Part shown: positions 44,916 to 57,069 of the stretch, in pieces | How the letters are laid out: every line of letters begins with the position of its first letter | How positions within the stretch are numbered: position 1 is the first letter of the stretch | Assembly: GCA_014898415.1 (NCBI GenBank) | Contig: RCTD01000014.1 | Location: forward strand, 310,001 to 374,000 | Source: Stromatinia cepivora | Taxonomy: Eukaryota; Ascomycota; Leotiomycetes; Helotiales; Sclerotiniaceae | Direction of reading: 5' to 3' | Length of the DNA: 64,000 nucleotides | Translations under genes and position numbers: made by a program | Notes under the pieces: generated by a model | Databases searched by the model: none | What the model saw: the letters and a program-made list of their open reading frames with translations, nothing else | Told to the model about the DNA's origin: nothing

Positions 44916-46570
44916 ATGGCGTTGATATTGCCAAAGGGCATTGTGGTCAATTCTCCGCAAATTGGAAGCACCATCGAGAGAATCAAAAATGATCCTTTAG
45001 ATCTTGCGGACATTGCCAGGTTTTGGAAAGGTACTTTTACATCTTTTGATTCAAAGTAAAGTATCAGGCTGATGGTCTTATAGTCTACACTACAACAAAA
45101 CGAAGACTTCTCGATCCCACGGCTGAGCGTTTGGAGAATTACTGGTGGAGAATATGGGGAAGTCGACGTCGGGAGCTGGATGCTTCAACTGTTGCTCGAC
45201 TCTTCGTACACATTTCAGAGGGTGACACTATTGTGCCACTCAAGGGACCACCCAATCGTTATGAACGTGAAACGCCAATGGTATGCAAACCTGTTAATAG
45301 GCCATGGAGCTATATTGATTTTGATTATCAGAATAGTACCGCCTATATTGGAAAAACTGCCTCGAGTACCTCTGTTGCTCGTGCCCGCAACGAGAGCCGA
45401 CCACGTACCACGCCGACATCAGTTACTAAGACATCTACTCCCATGCCACCCCCAATATTAAAAAAGACCCGAGGTCCTTCTGGAAATGGTCCTCGACCGA
45501 CTGCACGTTTCATATCTCCGGCGGCGTCAGAAGATGAGTCTGGTAGCACAAACAAGCATGTCGTAGTACAATCATCTCCGCCACCACTTGAGCAGACGAG
45601 TACCATTGATGAGAAAATTGAGAAAGAGAAGGTTGATAGGAAGTTAATGCCTGCCCCGGCAAGTAAGAAATTCGTTGCTTTGGCTTCCAAGAAGAAGAGA
45701 CCGGTTGTTGTCAGGCGACAGAGTTCGCAAACCTCACAGTCCTCGAATGATAGCGCAGCGAGACTTGCAGGTGGACAAGGGCAACAAAATAGAAATCTGG
45801 GAAGGCCGCCACCACTATCTGTACAACCCACCAGAAATCAGAACACGCAGGAAAACGTTGTACCGGCGCGATCTACAACCTCCCCCACGAAGCGAAATCC
45901 CTCCAAATTGGCAGCTCCGACTCGAAGTGGTTCGCGCAAACTCGCAAGCACTCGTGAGGAAATTGTCGAGGTAGAGCCAGCTGAGCCAGCTCGGCCAGCT
46001 CAGCCTGCTCCTTCGAATGACCTTCAGACACTGGTGAACAATGAGGTCCCCGCGCATGTAGTTAGTGGGGCAGAGTTTAAGGTGCAAAGAATGCTTCTCG
46101 ATAATGCTAAAACAGCTAGCATATTACCACCCAGACCCCCAAGTCCAGATTCTCAGGCGTCGATCACGTCTAAGAATTCGAGCAATGGCAAACCCCCTGG
46201 TTATAGGAAGACAAGTGGAAAGCACTTTTTACAACAACAATCTAAAGGTATGGTCAGCTCGGCGCCAACATTGACTGATGCCACTGGTCATCTCGATTTA
46301 GGCAGTGGTGGTCGGATTACGGCGGTGCCTGCGTCTCCGGAGGGACCGGGCAGAGGCAAAGCTCGAACTCTTATGAAAGATCTCTTCACGAAGAAATCAA
46401 TGCCACAAGTAGCATCATCTAGTGCTCAACCAGTGAGCACTCCACCGGGGCCTCCAGGACATCTAAGTAAAAGCAAGTCACAGCTTTCACTCTTGCTTGA
46501 ACGAGATCAAGCAAGGAGCTTGGAATCCAAGGCATTGCCGAATAATAAAGGAAAGCAATCCATGAAATAA
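44916..46570 (+). CDS. Protein with N-terminal AreA-type GATA-like domain, otherwise disordered (533 aa)
   Basis: Exon 1 is 44916-45030 and exon 2 is 45084-46570 (1602 nt); the intron runs GTACTT to TATAG. The splice creates a compact conserved block at residues 30-65: ADIARFWKVYTTTKRR, then RLENYWWRIW (54-63). This fits the short domain found at the N-terminus of AreA nitrogen regulators and related fungal proteins (formerly DUF1752). After that the protein is Pro/Ser/Thr/Lys-rich and low in structure, with basic clusters (SKKKRPVVVRRQ). There is no Cys-x2-Cys zinc finger, so it is not a GATA factor itself. I chose the ATG at 44916 because the conserved block begins soon after and no upstream in-frame ATG is seen. 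A role in nutrient or carbon signalling, as for other members, is inference. Confidence 0.88.
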
Positions 46571-47777
46571 ATTTACATGCGATATACGAAAGATTAACGC
46601 ATAGTTTGTACATATATGATCGATTTTGGGGGAGCATGATCCATACGATGAACAAAAGTGTTTCCATGGTGCATCTTTTCTATTGTTGCAGTAGAGGCGC
46701 GCTTTGGAGCAGGATTGCTATTGGTGTCATGGATTTTGAGGGTCGATAGGTTGCGCATCTGGCTACGGAGTTTTGGGGAATGATTGCATCTTGGAATGGA
46801 GCTTTTGAATTACCTTTACAAGGCTTATTTTCATGATGACCGAGAAACATCGGCATCCGTCGTATACACCCATACATACAATAAAAGTAATTGATAAGCC
46901 TGGCTGGTGAGCCTGTGCATGTTTGTAAAAATGAGAAAAGTGTGAACTATTTGGACTTGAACTATCTAGTCATGTCATGTAACAATATTCTGAGGTACAC
47001 GATGAGTATTTGTATTTCAGGCTTCTATTACATGTGATACTCATTGTAAATGAACTCTCACTTGCCTAATTAACTTCATTGCATATTATATATATATCCG
47101 ATTGGAAGATCGGGTAGGGGCATCCGAGTTTCCCCTGGAGAACCCTTGGCTTCACAAGTGTGGGTGTTACACGATGTGTTTTTGTAACATTTGTCGTGTA
47201 CTTCAATCATGTATGTATATATAGTCCTCACTCTACTGAAGAAAAGTGATGTCTCGATTCCTCCGTGGCTACTAGGTATTTACATCTGATTCATCACACC
47301 TACCGTATTGATCCCAAGACGATTAGTTATTCAGCCTAGGTAAACCGGGAATTAAATCCTTGGTCATTAAGTTTGTCAGTGAATTAACCTCAAGTCACTA
47401 AATTTAAGCTATCTCCATGGATCAACATTGATCTTTTCTTTTACCTCACTCTGCAAATATCTTACTGTATTCCATTTTAGTGAATGAAGAATACGAGTTT
47501 TCTTACTGCGGGATCTGATTCTTCTAATCATATGTCTCATCCAATTGTTGTTTGTACAAGGTACAGCCAACTGATATGATTGAGTGAATCGATGTGAGAC
47601 CGCCACATTCTCAAAGTACGGGCTATATGTATGTCTGCGGCGAAGTCATCTCGATTGAAGTATTTTGGCATACTTTACCATGATACCCCTTACATTCTTT
47701 ATTGCTTATGCGGATACACCTTGAATTTTTCATCTTGCTCTTTGAATTTTCTCTCTCATGTCTATCAGAGTATCAAC
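46571..47777. other. Intergenic, no gene seen
   Basis: About 1.2 kb with a (TA)n run at about 47088-47096 and a TATATATA tract near 47215. Frames are all shorter than 85 codons and unremarkable. It carries the promoter of the glycosyltransferase gene. Confidence 0.4.
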
Positions 47778-49164
47778 ATGGCGATATTCAACGATATAAC
47801 CATGGCCACCGCTCGGCGTCCTTATGCTTTCATCCTCGCATTACTTCTCACTATACCTTTCTTCCTCTACACATCGCGCCCGGAAAAGTTTTCGCCTGCT
47901 CCGCCGCGGATATATACCCCCACTGCTAATTATGATATGCAACTGGATTCGGAGTATATAAGTGGCAGATTTGGATTCAATGGAACGTGGAATTACACGA
48001 GGGATTATCGCAATTTGTTTCTGACGCAGAAACAATGTGATGTGGCTTTTCCGGGCTTGTTTGAGGAGGTAGAGAGATCGGTTAGGTTGAGGAGGAATAA
48101 GAAGGTTTTGAGGAGGGAATTGGATGATACGCCGGCGTTGAATGGGTTTATTAGAGCGATGATTTTTGATCAGCAGGTTGGTTATTCTTGGGTTCTCAGA
48201 AAAGGATTGTGGATAACGGAGGGAGGAGGTTGAGGTGAAAACAGGCTAATGACAAGGGAAGTTATACATAATCGCTACATATGGAAAAATCTATTCCCGC
48301 GGTCTAGCTACCCTACACGCCCTCCACCGCGCCATGCTCACCTCCCCCGAACCCCTCCCCAACATCGAATTCACGATGAACGTCGACGACAAAATGGAAG
48401 GACACCCGCAATGGCTGTACGCACGACAAGCACACCACAGCGAAACCTGGCTCATGCCCGAATACGGTTTCTGGTCCTGGCCCGAAACAAAAATCGGTAG
48501 TTATGGAGAAATGCAAATGAAAGCCCTACTGACCGAAGCCTCCTGGCCCTGGGATCGCAAAATCGATAAATTGTTATGGCGCGGCGCGACGATGAATCTG
48601 GAGGTTCGGAAGAAATTTGTCGAGGTGACGCAGGGGAAGGAGTGGGCGGATGTTAAGACGTTGGATTGGCATGATGAGGGGAGTATGAGGAATGATTTGA
48701 AGAGTATGGATGAGCATTGTCAGTATAAGTTTTTGGCGCACACGGAAGGGAATTCCTATTCGGCTCGGTTGAAGTATTTGCGGAATTGTAGATCGGTGAT
48801 TGTGGCGCATGAATTGGAGTGGATGGAATTTTTTCATCCGTTGATGAGGAAGGATGGGCCGGAGCAGAATTATATTGAGGTGGATAGGGAGTTTAAGGGG
48901 TTGGGGGAGAAGATGGAGGAGTTGCTGCGGAGGAAGGATCAGGTGGAAGTGATTGCGGAGAGGAGTGTCAAGGTTTTTAGAGAGAGGTACCTTACGCCGG
49001 CGGCGGAAACTTGTTATTGGCGGAGATTGATTGGGGGTTGGAAAGAGGTTATGGGGTTTGAAGTGGAATTTTTTAATGTGACGGAATCGGGGGAGAAGAA
49101 ATGGAGAGGGGTTCCTGTGGAATCTTTTTTGTTGGAAAGGAGGTTGGAATGGGATCCTTATTAG
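47778..49164 (+). CDS. Type II membrane glycosyltransferase, GT90 / CAP10 family (433 aa)
   Basis: Exon 1 is 47778-48176 and exon 2 is 48262-49164 (1302 nt). A short cytosolic tail (MAIFNDITMATARRPY) precedes a signal-anchor at about 17-32, so the catalytic part should lie in the Golgi lumen. The second exon carries CAP10-type text: IEFTMNVDDK, GSYGEMQMKA, KLLWRGATMN, a stretch with YKFLAHTEGNSYSARLKYL, and SVIVAHELEWMEFFHP near the nucleotide-sugar site. Relatives include cryptococcal capsule xylosyltransferases and Rumi-type enzymes. The sugar and acceptor here are unknown. Joining Q133 to LYIIATYGKIYSRG requires an unusual AAG acceptor (48259-48261) and a GTTGGT donor; the nearby CAG would give a stop within nine codons. 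Later codons use many NNG/NNT triplets, unlike the C-rich first part of exon 2. Confidence 0.88.
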
Positions 49165-49739
49165 TTTTTGGGTTTGCTTGGGTCTTCAGGCGCATATTGA
49201 TGATAAGTAACTACCTCGTGCTTTGTACATATGGTAATAGCAGTGGTAAATTCATAATCCATCTGCTCTAACTCATTGCAGGGAAGAACGCTGACCATGT
49301 AATAGGGCATGGTATGTACACCCAAGGTCGACAGGAAGAGAAGTAAAACTGCAGTTCCCTCGAAAGATTCCCGGGAAGCCTATAATAAAAACGGTATAGC
49401 GAATGGGAGGGCGTGCGTGATATCTCCATTGATAAGTACGATCGTTGTATATGTATTAGATGTATGATCATGATATCAGTATCAATCATCCAGTTTAAGA
49501 TAAAGCGAGCCGAGAAGGGGCTTCGGGATGAGAATATATGAATTCCCAGTTGGTTCAGTACATTTCTCACGTTATTGTCATATGCTTATAAAGAAAGAAG
49601 ACTTTTGATATGGATAGAAATGTATTTATTAGAGGCTTGCCCTCCGTAATCGATTATTAATCAACGTCTTAGACATACCTGCCTTGGGGAGCTTTTTTAA
49701 TAATGATTCAACTTATTTAACACTTATTCAATTTATTCA
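49165..49739. other. Intergenic, no gene seen
   Basis: 3' flank of the glycosyltransferase gene leading into AT-rich microsatellites. Short frames only. Confidence 0.4.
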
Positions 49740-50080
49740 AATTCATATTATTATTATTCATATTCATATTATTCATATTATTCATATTATTCATATTATT
49801 CATATTATTCATATTATTCATATTATTCATATTATTCATATTATTCATATTATTCATATTATTATTAATATATTAATATTATTAATATTATTATTATTAT
49901 TATTATTCATATTATTCATATTATTCATATTATTCATATTATTCATATTATTCATATTATTCATATTATTCATATTATTCATATTATTCATATTATTCAT
50001 ATTATTCATATTATTCATATTATTATTATTCATATTATTCATATTATTTATATTATTCATATTATTCATATTATTATTAA
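49740..50080. repeat. Compound microsatellite/minisatellite (ATTATTCAT)n
   Basis: More than 25 units of the nonamer ATTATTCAT, interrupted by two short blocks of ATT repeats (49858-49905 and about 50021-50030). It generates long Ile/His and Asn/Met frames on both strands that are not genes. Confidence 0.95.
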
Positions 50081-50269
<189 letters not shown>

Positions 50270-50516
50270 GCACCGCATCTATTTCCGTCAGATGCTACCC
50301 TACACCGCGCATGGTTGATGGTTGGCACATGGCATGGCAGCATCCTACATTTACCATCTATCATCTAATGATATGCATGAAGCTTATTATTACTTGGTTA
50401 CTAGTATAGCATTAATTTTACAAGTATTTATTTCTTGTCTGTTCTTATCTGGTTTTCTTATAGTTTTAGTTTTCTTATTAATCTATGGGAGATTGTATTG
50501 GTACCGTATAAACACT

Positions 50517-50702
50517 AGATACAATCTATACTTTCTCTATTATGGAATAAGGTTTGTAGGTATATAATTAAAATCATTAGATGGATTATAAAAATGGATT
50601 GATAAGTTGAAAATCATGGATCCACTTTGCTGATTCTTCCACCCTGAAATAGGAAATGATAAATAACCTTATTCCATAATAAAGAAAGTATAGATTGTAT
50701 CT
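50517..50702 (+). mobile_element. MITE with 38-bp terminal inverted repeats, family copy 2
   Basis: The left end at 50517-50554 (AGATACAATCTATACTTTCT at the tip) and the right end at 50665-50702 are inverted copies with a single C/T difference in 38 bp. Between them lie 110 bp of AT-rich DNA without coding capacity. If the element used TA as target, its outer ends would be CAATCTATAC inside TA/TA (50520-50521 and 50699-50700), as for Tc1/mariner-type elements, but this is not certain. The near-identical ends suggest a fairly recent insertion; a decayed relative in opposite orientation is at 30693-30812. Confidence 0.8.
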
Positions 50703-52425
50703 GATTTGGATGTAATGGCAAAATGTCGCATGGGATAAAATGGAAAGGTTAACATTACAATACACCTAGTGTTTTGATAACGAGACTTACAACTTGTTGC
50801 TATGAAATAGTAGATTCGATCCAATCTCCTGCATAAAAGACGATAATTAATGAATCATGCCCTGTCCAGCTCAAAGAAAAATTCCAAGCAAAAATACTCG
50901 AGTACAGGAACCTTAAATTAAATGAACTGCAACTTAACTTCAATTGGGCAACTCGAGATCTCCCAGCTTGGTCGTAAAGGTGCAGTATGTGACACGACAT
51001 ATATCTCCGAGAGGGTGCTTTGTCAAGGATTTTACCCAAGGGCCGATATTCAAGGCACCACTCCTTACACAACTTTGGGATGGGTGAGGTTACCTAGGAA
51101 GTAAGTAGGTCAAGCTGAAAGAAGGCAATGTTTTTTTTTCTTTCTTTTGGAAAATGATCAAAAGGAGGGCGACGTGCATATGTATGACGAAATTAACGAG
51201 GTATTATCAGATTGGTGGTGTTGTGCATGCAGGTTAGAATGATTAGAGCAGAGAGTATTATATGGATCGAAGGATGGATGATGGATTGTACGAGTAAGGA
51301 AGAAAAAGCTGCCTAATGATACTGTTGATAAAGGAAGATACAGCCATAGAGCTAGCTTGGAAGAATACTTTGCATCAAATCTTAATTCATCAAAGGAGTT
51401 TGCAGATCCCAGATTCCAGATTCCAGATTCCATCAAATCACGAAAAATATGCTATTCACATCCACTTCAATCATCCACCTTCATATTCCCATCCCAATCC
51501 ACCTCATGCAATTCTCTCCAAATCCCATCTATCCCCCTAAAGACCCCTTCTAATTACTTCCGTGGCGTTACAGCATTACTCATGAAAAACGTGAAGGATA
51601 GTTATACACACAACGTGGCGTCCAGGTTCCTCGCCATGATTTATGATTTATGATTTGATCCATCGTTAGGGCTGTGCAAGCTACCCAGACCAAAATTTCC
51701 ACAGGGATTTTTCAGGGTCCGTATACTTTAATGGATGATTAACCGGGTCTTAAATCGGGATGCGAATGATTATGAATCGAGTGAGTCGTGTTGATTGGAA
51801 AGAGGTTCGTAGATATATATTTGTAAACTTGATACACTTGATACACTTGATACACTTGACTTATTCAGTCGAAAAAAGTAAATGAAGTAGGTAGGAGTCA
51901 TGATTTGTTTGTACTGCTTTGTTATCTTTTTCTAGTGCTTTCTTACTTGGTTGGCGTTGATGGATGGAGGTGTGGCGTCGACTACCCTATTTTCATCTCT
52001 GCTTATTTATAACCTATGAGTGCAGGTGGATAAATAATATTATTATGTCCATCTTATTCCATTTCTCCTTTCTCCTTTTTATATACTCGCTCGCCTTTTC
52101 TTCATACAGCGACAGTCCCGTCCCCCGCCCTCCCCCCATATCTTATATCACAGACTTTTATTTTTCAATATAAATATTTAATTGAAGAAAATAGAAAATA
52201 ACTCAATCATACATAAACTCAAACTCTCGACAACATTCTAGCGCCAACATCCGCTTCAAATATCCGCCCGGGGAGGAAAAATAAATGATCCGAAATAATT
52301 AGCACTTTGCTGCAATCAACCGCACCACCAAAAAATTCACATACCTACCAAACAAATTCGATCTTCTCTCTCTATCTGTACCTACCTATCAAAACATAAC
52401 TTAAACTTTACTTCCCTTTTACCTT

Positions 52426-52470
52426 TTACCTTTTACCTTTTACCTTTTACCTTTTACCTTTTACCTTTTC
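52426..52470. repeat. Heptanucleotide repeat (CTTTTAC)n, about 6-7 copies
   Basis: Perfect consecutive CTTTTAC units in the pyrimidine-rich region about 0.8 kb upstream of the Rsr1-type start codon. No function inferred. Confidence 0.9.
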
Positions 52471-53114
52471 GCTTCATTTGTTAATTTTATCCACCAAGAG
52501 GAAATACTGTTTAAAGAATCTTTACCATATCATACGTCCATCCATCCATCCCAACTTTACATATAAACCCCAAGATCGAGGAATCAAAAAAAAAAAACGA
52601 ACATTTCCCATTGCACCATCCACCACCAAACTTAACTTTCTTACTCACTCACCACTCACGGAAACTTTAAAGATTACCCGCGGCCGGATACTCACTTATT
52701 CACTTATTCACTTATTGGGGAATTTTTGGGGAAAATCTAGAGAGGAAGATTTTCTTTCACTCACACACGCGTCAAACGAAACTTTCTCTCAAACATTCAA
52801 CGTTCGTTCAACGTTCAACTTGCATGTTGCATTAAGCCACCAACAAGTGCTGTTGAGCTTATTGGTCCATTTTTACCATTTTTTACGAATCACTATCATC
52901 TTGGAAGGACTCGGAGAAAGTTACGAATCTACGATCCGATTTACTTGTGTCTATTTATTTATTTATTTATTTTTATTTTACTTTTTTGTATTTTACGTTA
53001 CTTTACTTACTTGAGGTGAAGAGGCGGAAAAGGATTTTTTTGTATCCGATATATTTTTATTCGGGGTAGTCGAGATCACGTTGGACATTTGATATCTTGT
53101 CAAGTTGGGGAATT

Positions 53115-53133
53115 CGTACGTACGTACGTACGT
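53115..53133. repeat. Palindromic (CGTA)n run
   Basis: Nearly five tandem CGTA units, self-complementary, about 105 bp upstream of the start codon at 53239. It probably lies in the promoter or 5' leader. It could form a hairpin in RNA. Confidence 0.8.
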
Positions 53134-53238
53134 TTGATACTCTATCTATAGAGATATAGAGAAGGTTCAAGGGGAGGATTTTACTTTTCAAGACCTTTTC
53201 CAAGGAAAAAAACATCAACACTATCAATTAATTTCAAA

Positions 53239-54686
53239 ATGACGACGAGGAATTCACGGTAAGTTTTTTTTCCTACTTTTACCTCCGAAGTTGAGGTTTG
53301 GTTGTGGTTGGTGCATGGAACGCACGGAGGTATGAATCAGGGGTAAAGGTTTTATATTGGGGAGATAGATGGCTGATTTGATTATTGGTGATTTTAGGAG
53401 AGATTATCATATTGTGGTTTTGGGTGCTGGTGAGTTTCTTTCCCCTTTACCCCGCCCATTCAATCATTTATTTCAAGGAAATTCCATGAAGAAAGATATC
53501 AAATGAAAGAAAGGATGTTGATGGCTAATTATTTTTGTTTATCTTCAAAGGTGGTGTTGGCAAGAGTTGCCTAACCGGTAAGGATCATCTTTGCTTATTT
53601 GCCGAAACTTTGACCCACTCTCCTCCGGGGATTTGGGGTTGGGGGTTTGAAATTTTGAAGTTTGGAGTGGGGGGCAGGGAATGAAAGGAAGATTCGCGTT
53701 ATAGGCAGAGGATGTGAGATATGCAGTGAAGTGCTGATTTGTCTTTTAGCGCAATTTGTTCAGAATATTTGGATTGAAAGTTATGATCCAACGATTGAGG
53801 ATTCATATCGGAAGATAATTGAAGTCGATGTGAGTATTTTAGGGGTTTTCTCCGTCTTGGCGAACGGGTGAAAGAGGGGAGTGGGGAATTTATGCTAATG
53901 AATTTTTGGACGAATAGGGACGGCAATGCATGTTAGAGATGTGAGATTTAGCTTACTTTCTAATGGGTTGAAGAATTTGATATTGATATAGATGTTTAGA
54001 TTAGATACTGCGGGTACGGAACAATTTAGTAAGTCTTCTCTCTCATATCACATGATACACTTACATAAACTAACAACTTTCCAGCTGCCATGAGGTACAT
54101 ATAATCCAATTTCGGACACTTTGCTTAATCCCTCCTCCTCCAAATCCCCACTAACTCACCCTCCCAGAGAACTCTACATGAAAACCGGTCAAGGATTCCT
54201 TCTCGTCTTCAGTATCACATCGCAAAGCTCCCTAAATGAACTCAGCGAACTACGCGAAACTATCATACGCATAAAAGATGATGAAAATGTTCCAATAGTG
54301 ATTGTGGGCAATAAGAGTGATTTAGAACAAGATCGGATGGTTAGTAGACAGGCGGCTTTTAATGTTAGTCAGAGTTGGGGAAATGCACCGTATTATGAAA
54401 CGAGTGCTAGGAGGAGGGGTGAGTTTATTACTTTCTTTACTGGGAGATTTGTGGGACTGGTGTGGTGGAGTAAAGATGACAGAGAGAGTAGATTACTGGG
54501 TTTGAGAAACTAAACTAATACAACTGGAAACTAGCAAATGTAGATGAAGTCTTCATAGATCTCTGCAGGCAAATTATCCGTCGAGATAATAGTCGATCGA
54601 CGCCAGAATTTGACGATGAGGTTCATTCGCCGGTAGATAAAAAACATCATAGGATGAGAAGGTTGGGGAGATGTGTTATTTTATGA
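53239..54686 (+). CDS. rsr1: Rap/Rsr1 (Bud1, Krev-1)-type Ras-family GTPase, 207 aa, nine exons
   Basis: Exons: 53239-53258, 53398-53429, 53551-53577, 53750-53829, 53918-53940, 54000-54028, 54085-54094, 54168-54418 and 54535-54686 (624 nt, every join in phase). The P-loop GAGGVGKS lies at 16-23, the switch I effector YDPTIEDSY at about 38-46, and switch [10 protein letters not shown]. The Thr in place of Ras Gln61 is the Rap/Rsr1 signature. NKSD and ETSA guanine motifs follow. The C-terminus is polybasic ([11 protein letters not shown]) and ends CVIL, a CAAX box whose Leu predicts geranylgeranylation. Rsr1-type GTPases mark polarity sites and recruit Cdc42 activators; in filamentous fungi they direct hyphal growth. 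Exon 7 is only 10 nt, and eight introns split the first 75 codons into tiny pieces. The protein is shorter than yeast Rsr1 because the C-terminal insert is absent. Confidence 0.94.
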
Positions 54687-55383
54687 TTGTTTGAGTTAAT
54701 GGGGTGTATGATGGGTAGCTGGGTGGATGTAGTAATTTGAAGATTTGGAAGAGGAAGGCGCGAAAGAAAGAAAGGAAAGATGGAAGATAGATTTGGGGTT
54801 TGGAGAGGTGATTTATGGTTGCATGGGTGGATGGGTGGATAGATAGCATAGTGAATGGACGGAGTGTTTGGAAAGTAGCTTGGAAGTATGGTTTTGTGAG
54901 TAGAAAAGCGTGGGGGAGGGAGAGGGATGGATGGGATGTGAAGGGGGAAATGAGAAATCGATGAATATCTAGTAGATAGATAGATATCATGTTTTACTTA
55001 GGTAATTAAAGTCTTAATGATGAGATGTTATAAGATTTTATAAGTATGAGTATAAAAAGTCGCTCTTCAATATCCATTACTCAACTTTAAATTTCCATAT
55101 TTAAACACCGTAGGACTTGGAGAGAAAGAGAGAGAGAGTAAATAGATAAAAAAGAATATAGTTTGAGATGGATAGAAATAAAGTAAATACAGATGAGGCA
55201 AAATGGGAAGGAGATGAGATGGTAAGATTTGGAGATTGGATCTTGATAGTTTGATATTGTAGTTGAATAGGTATATAGATAGAATAGATAAATAATTAAT
55301 TAATTAATTAAATAGTTAGATAAATAGTTAGATAAATAGTTAGATAAATAGTTAGAAAGATAAGTAAATAAGTATTTATATAT
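54687..55383. other. Intergenic between Rsr1-type gene and chromovirus
   Basis: AT-rich, with GGATGGGTGGAT low complexity (54820-54845), a (TTAA)n stretch (55290-55310) and a 12-bp repeat of the type ATAGTTAGATAA (55310-55360). No gene seen. Confidence 0.45.
55310..55360. repeat. 12-bp tandem repeat (ATAGTTAGATAA)n, about 4 copies
   Basis: Four near-perfect units lie immediately left of the retroelement insertion site. The retroelement landed in TATAT just beyond. Confidence 0.85.
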
Positions 55384-55674
55384 TGTTACGGTTGTTGGAA
55401 GGATGTTACTAGTAAAGCTAGGAATCTCTACAAGGAAGCGGTTTCATTGTTAAAAGCAAGTGTACAATTGATGGTCTATTGTTAATTGATTAAAAAACTT
55501 TATAAAATCTCTGTATTTATTAAACTTTAATATATAATCGGTAGTTTGTTATTGTTCCGATATCGCTTTTTATTGGATTTAAAGGAAAAAGGTTTTTTTA
55601 GTTAGAAAAGGATAATGAAAAGTTTTATAATTGTTTTAGGATTAATTGATTTTTTGTTATTTATAATTCTGATA
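55384..55674 (+). repeat. 5' LTR of the chromovirus
   Basis: Aligns without gaps to the 3' LTR over 291 bp. I count about 45 differences by eye, all C/T or G/A transitions except one T/G. This is the pattern of repeat-induced point mutation rather than ageing alone. Confidence 0.95.
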
Positions 55675-57069
55675 ATTCTTTTCATTTTATTTTTAGGAGT
55701 AACTCGTTAATTAATCATTATCGGTATCCCTTTGAGTAATTATAATGGGAATAAGAAGCATTCCAGGTTTATCGATTAGCTTAAATGTTTTGCAAATTCG
55801 AGGGGAAAATATATCGAGAATTCAAAGTGGTAACGAAGATAAAGTATTGGTATCAAATCGTTAATTCATTATATAGTTTGAAATAGAATTAGTATAAAGA
55901 TTCGAAAATATATAAAAAGAGTTCGAAATCTTTAGATCAGAAAATTAATAATAGATCGAGGAAATCTTTGTTTGTTTTATATAAGAAAGAGTAATTAGTT
56001 TGTTAATAATGATTGTTTATAATAAAGAAGTAGTATTTAATTCCATTTTAATTCTTTAAGGAAGATCCCCGAAATTTCAAAAACTTTTATTCTATAAGGG
56101 TTCTATTATTATAGAAACAAAAGACTTCTTTTTTCAAGTTGAATTTATATTTCAGAATAATAATGGATATTATTTTTTGATAGATCAAAAGAAAATAGAT
56201 TATATTATTTAATACTTTCAAAAACAATTTTTTATAATTTGGTATTGATATGAAAATAGAATAATGGATTCTAATATATTGTAGAAAGAGTTCAGGGAAT
56301 ATATATATAATGTGATATTAAACAAAAATAATCGTTAATGTTTGACTATATAATAAATAATCTATACCAAATAACAATTTATATAAAATATAAATAATTT
56401 TGTAGTATATTTCAATAATTTAGAAAAAGAGATCGAATTGAAAATGGATAATATTCAAAAAGAATATTTTTTAGTAGATCTATTCCTTTATATTGCAAAA
56501 AGAATTTCAGAATCATTTTAATAATTAGAAAATAAAAACGAATTGATTAAGCAAATATATTGTTTAAAGAATATAAATAAAATATATTATACAATAGATT
56601 CCTTCGATATATTTTGTAATCGAAAATAGAATAATCCCTTTATATAATTCAATTACTTTTTCAATTTCTTTCAAAACAAATAATCTTAGAAGTAGAATAA
56701 TTTATTGTTAATTAGTAATATACAATTATAACTTCAATATTCCAAATCTTTTTTTATAGAAGAGAAAGATAAAGGAACTTCGAAGGAAAATTATTAAGAA
56801 CAGAAATCGTAATACTTTTATTGTTAATAATTGGATCATTATTCGAAAGAGTATATTAATCTATATATTTGTCGATAATATAAGGGTAATTATTTAATTT
56901 ATATTTGCTTTATATATTCTTTGTAAGATAATAGTTAGAGAAATATTACAATTCAATAGTAATTTTAATTATTCTGGTAATTTTAGATTCTTAACAAAAG
57001 GGATATATTATTCCAATTATCGAAGCAAACTTCAAGATTGATAATACTTTAATAAAGATATATTGTTTC

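Larger units (their letters stand above)
50703..53238. other. Intergenic region and long leader of the Rsr1-type gene
   Basis: 2.5 kb without a recognised gene. It includes a TACACTTGA repeat (about 51834-51860), a (CTTTTAC)n tract, a (CGTA)n palindromic run and T-rich stretches. The 178-codon plus frame at 52478-53014 is composed of this low-complexity leader sequence and shows no protein features. Confidence 0.45.

Noticed and set aside
45343..45831. 162-codon minus-strand frame opposite the AreA-like gene
   Set aside because: Mirror of the Ser/Pro-rich coding strand; the sense gene is supported by splicing and a conserved domain.
52478..53014. 178-codon plus frame upstream of the Rsr1-type gene
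   Set aside because: Low-complexity leader sequence with Phe/Leu/Ser runs; the real start of the next gene is at 53239.
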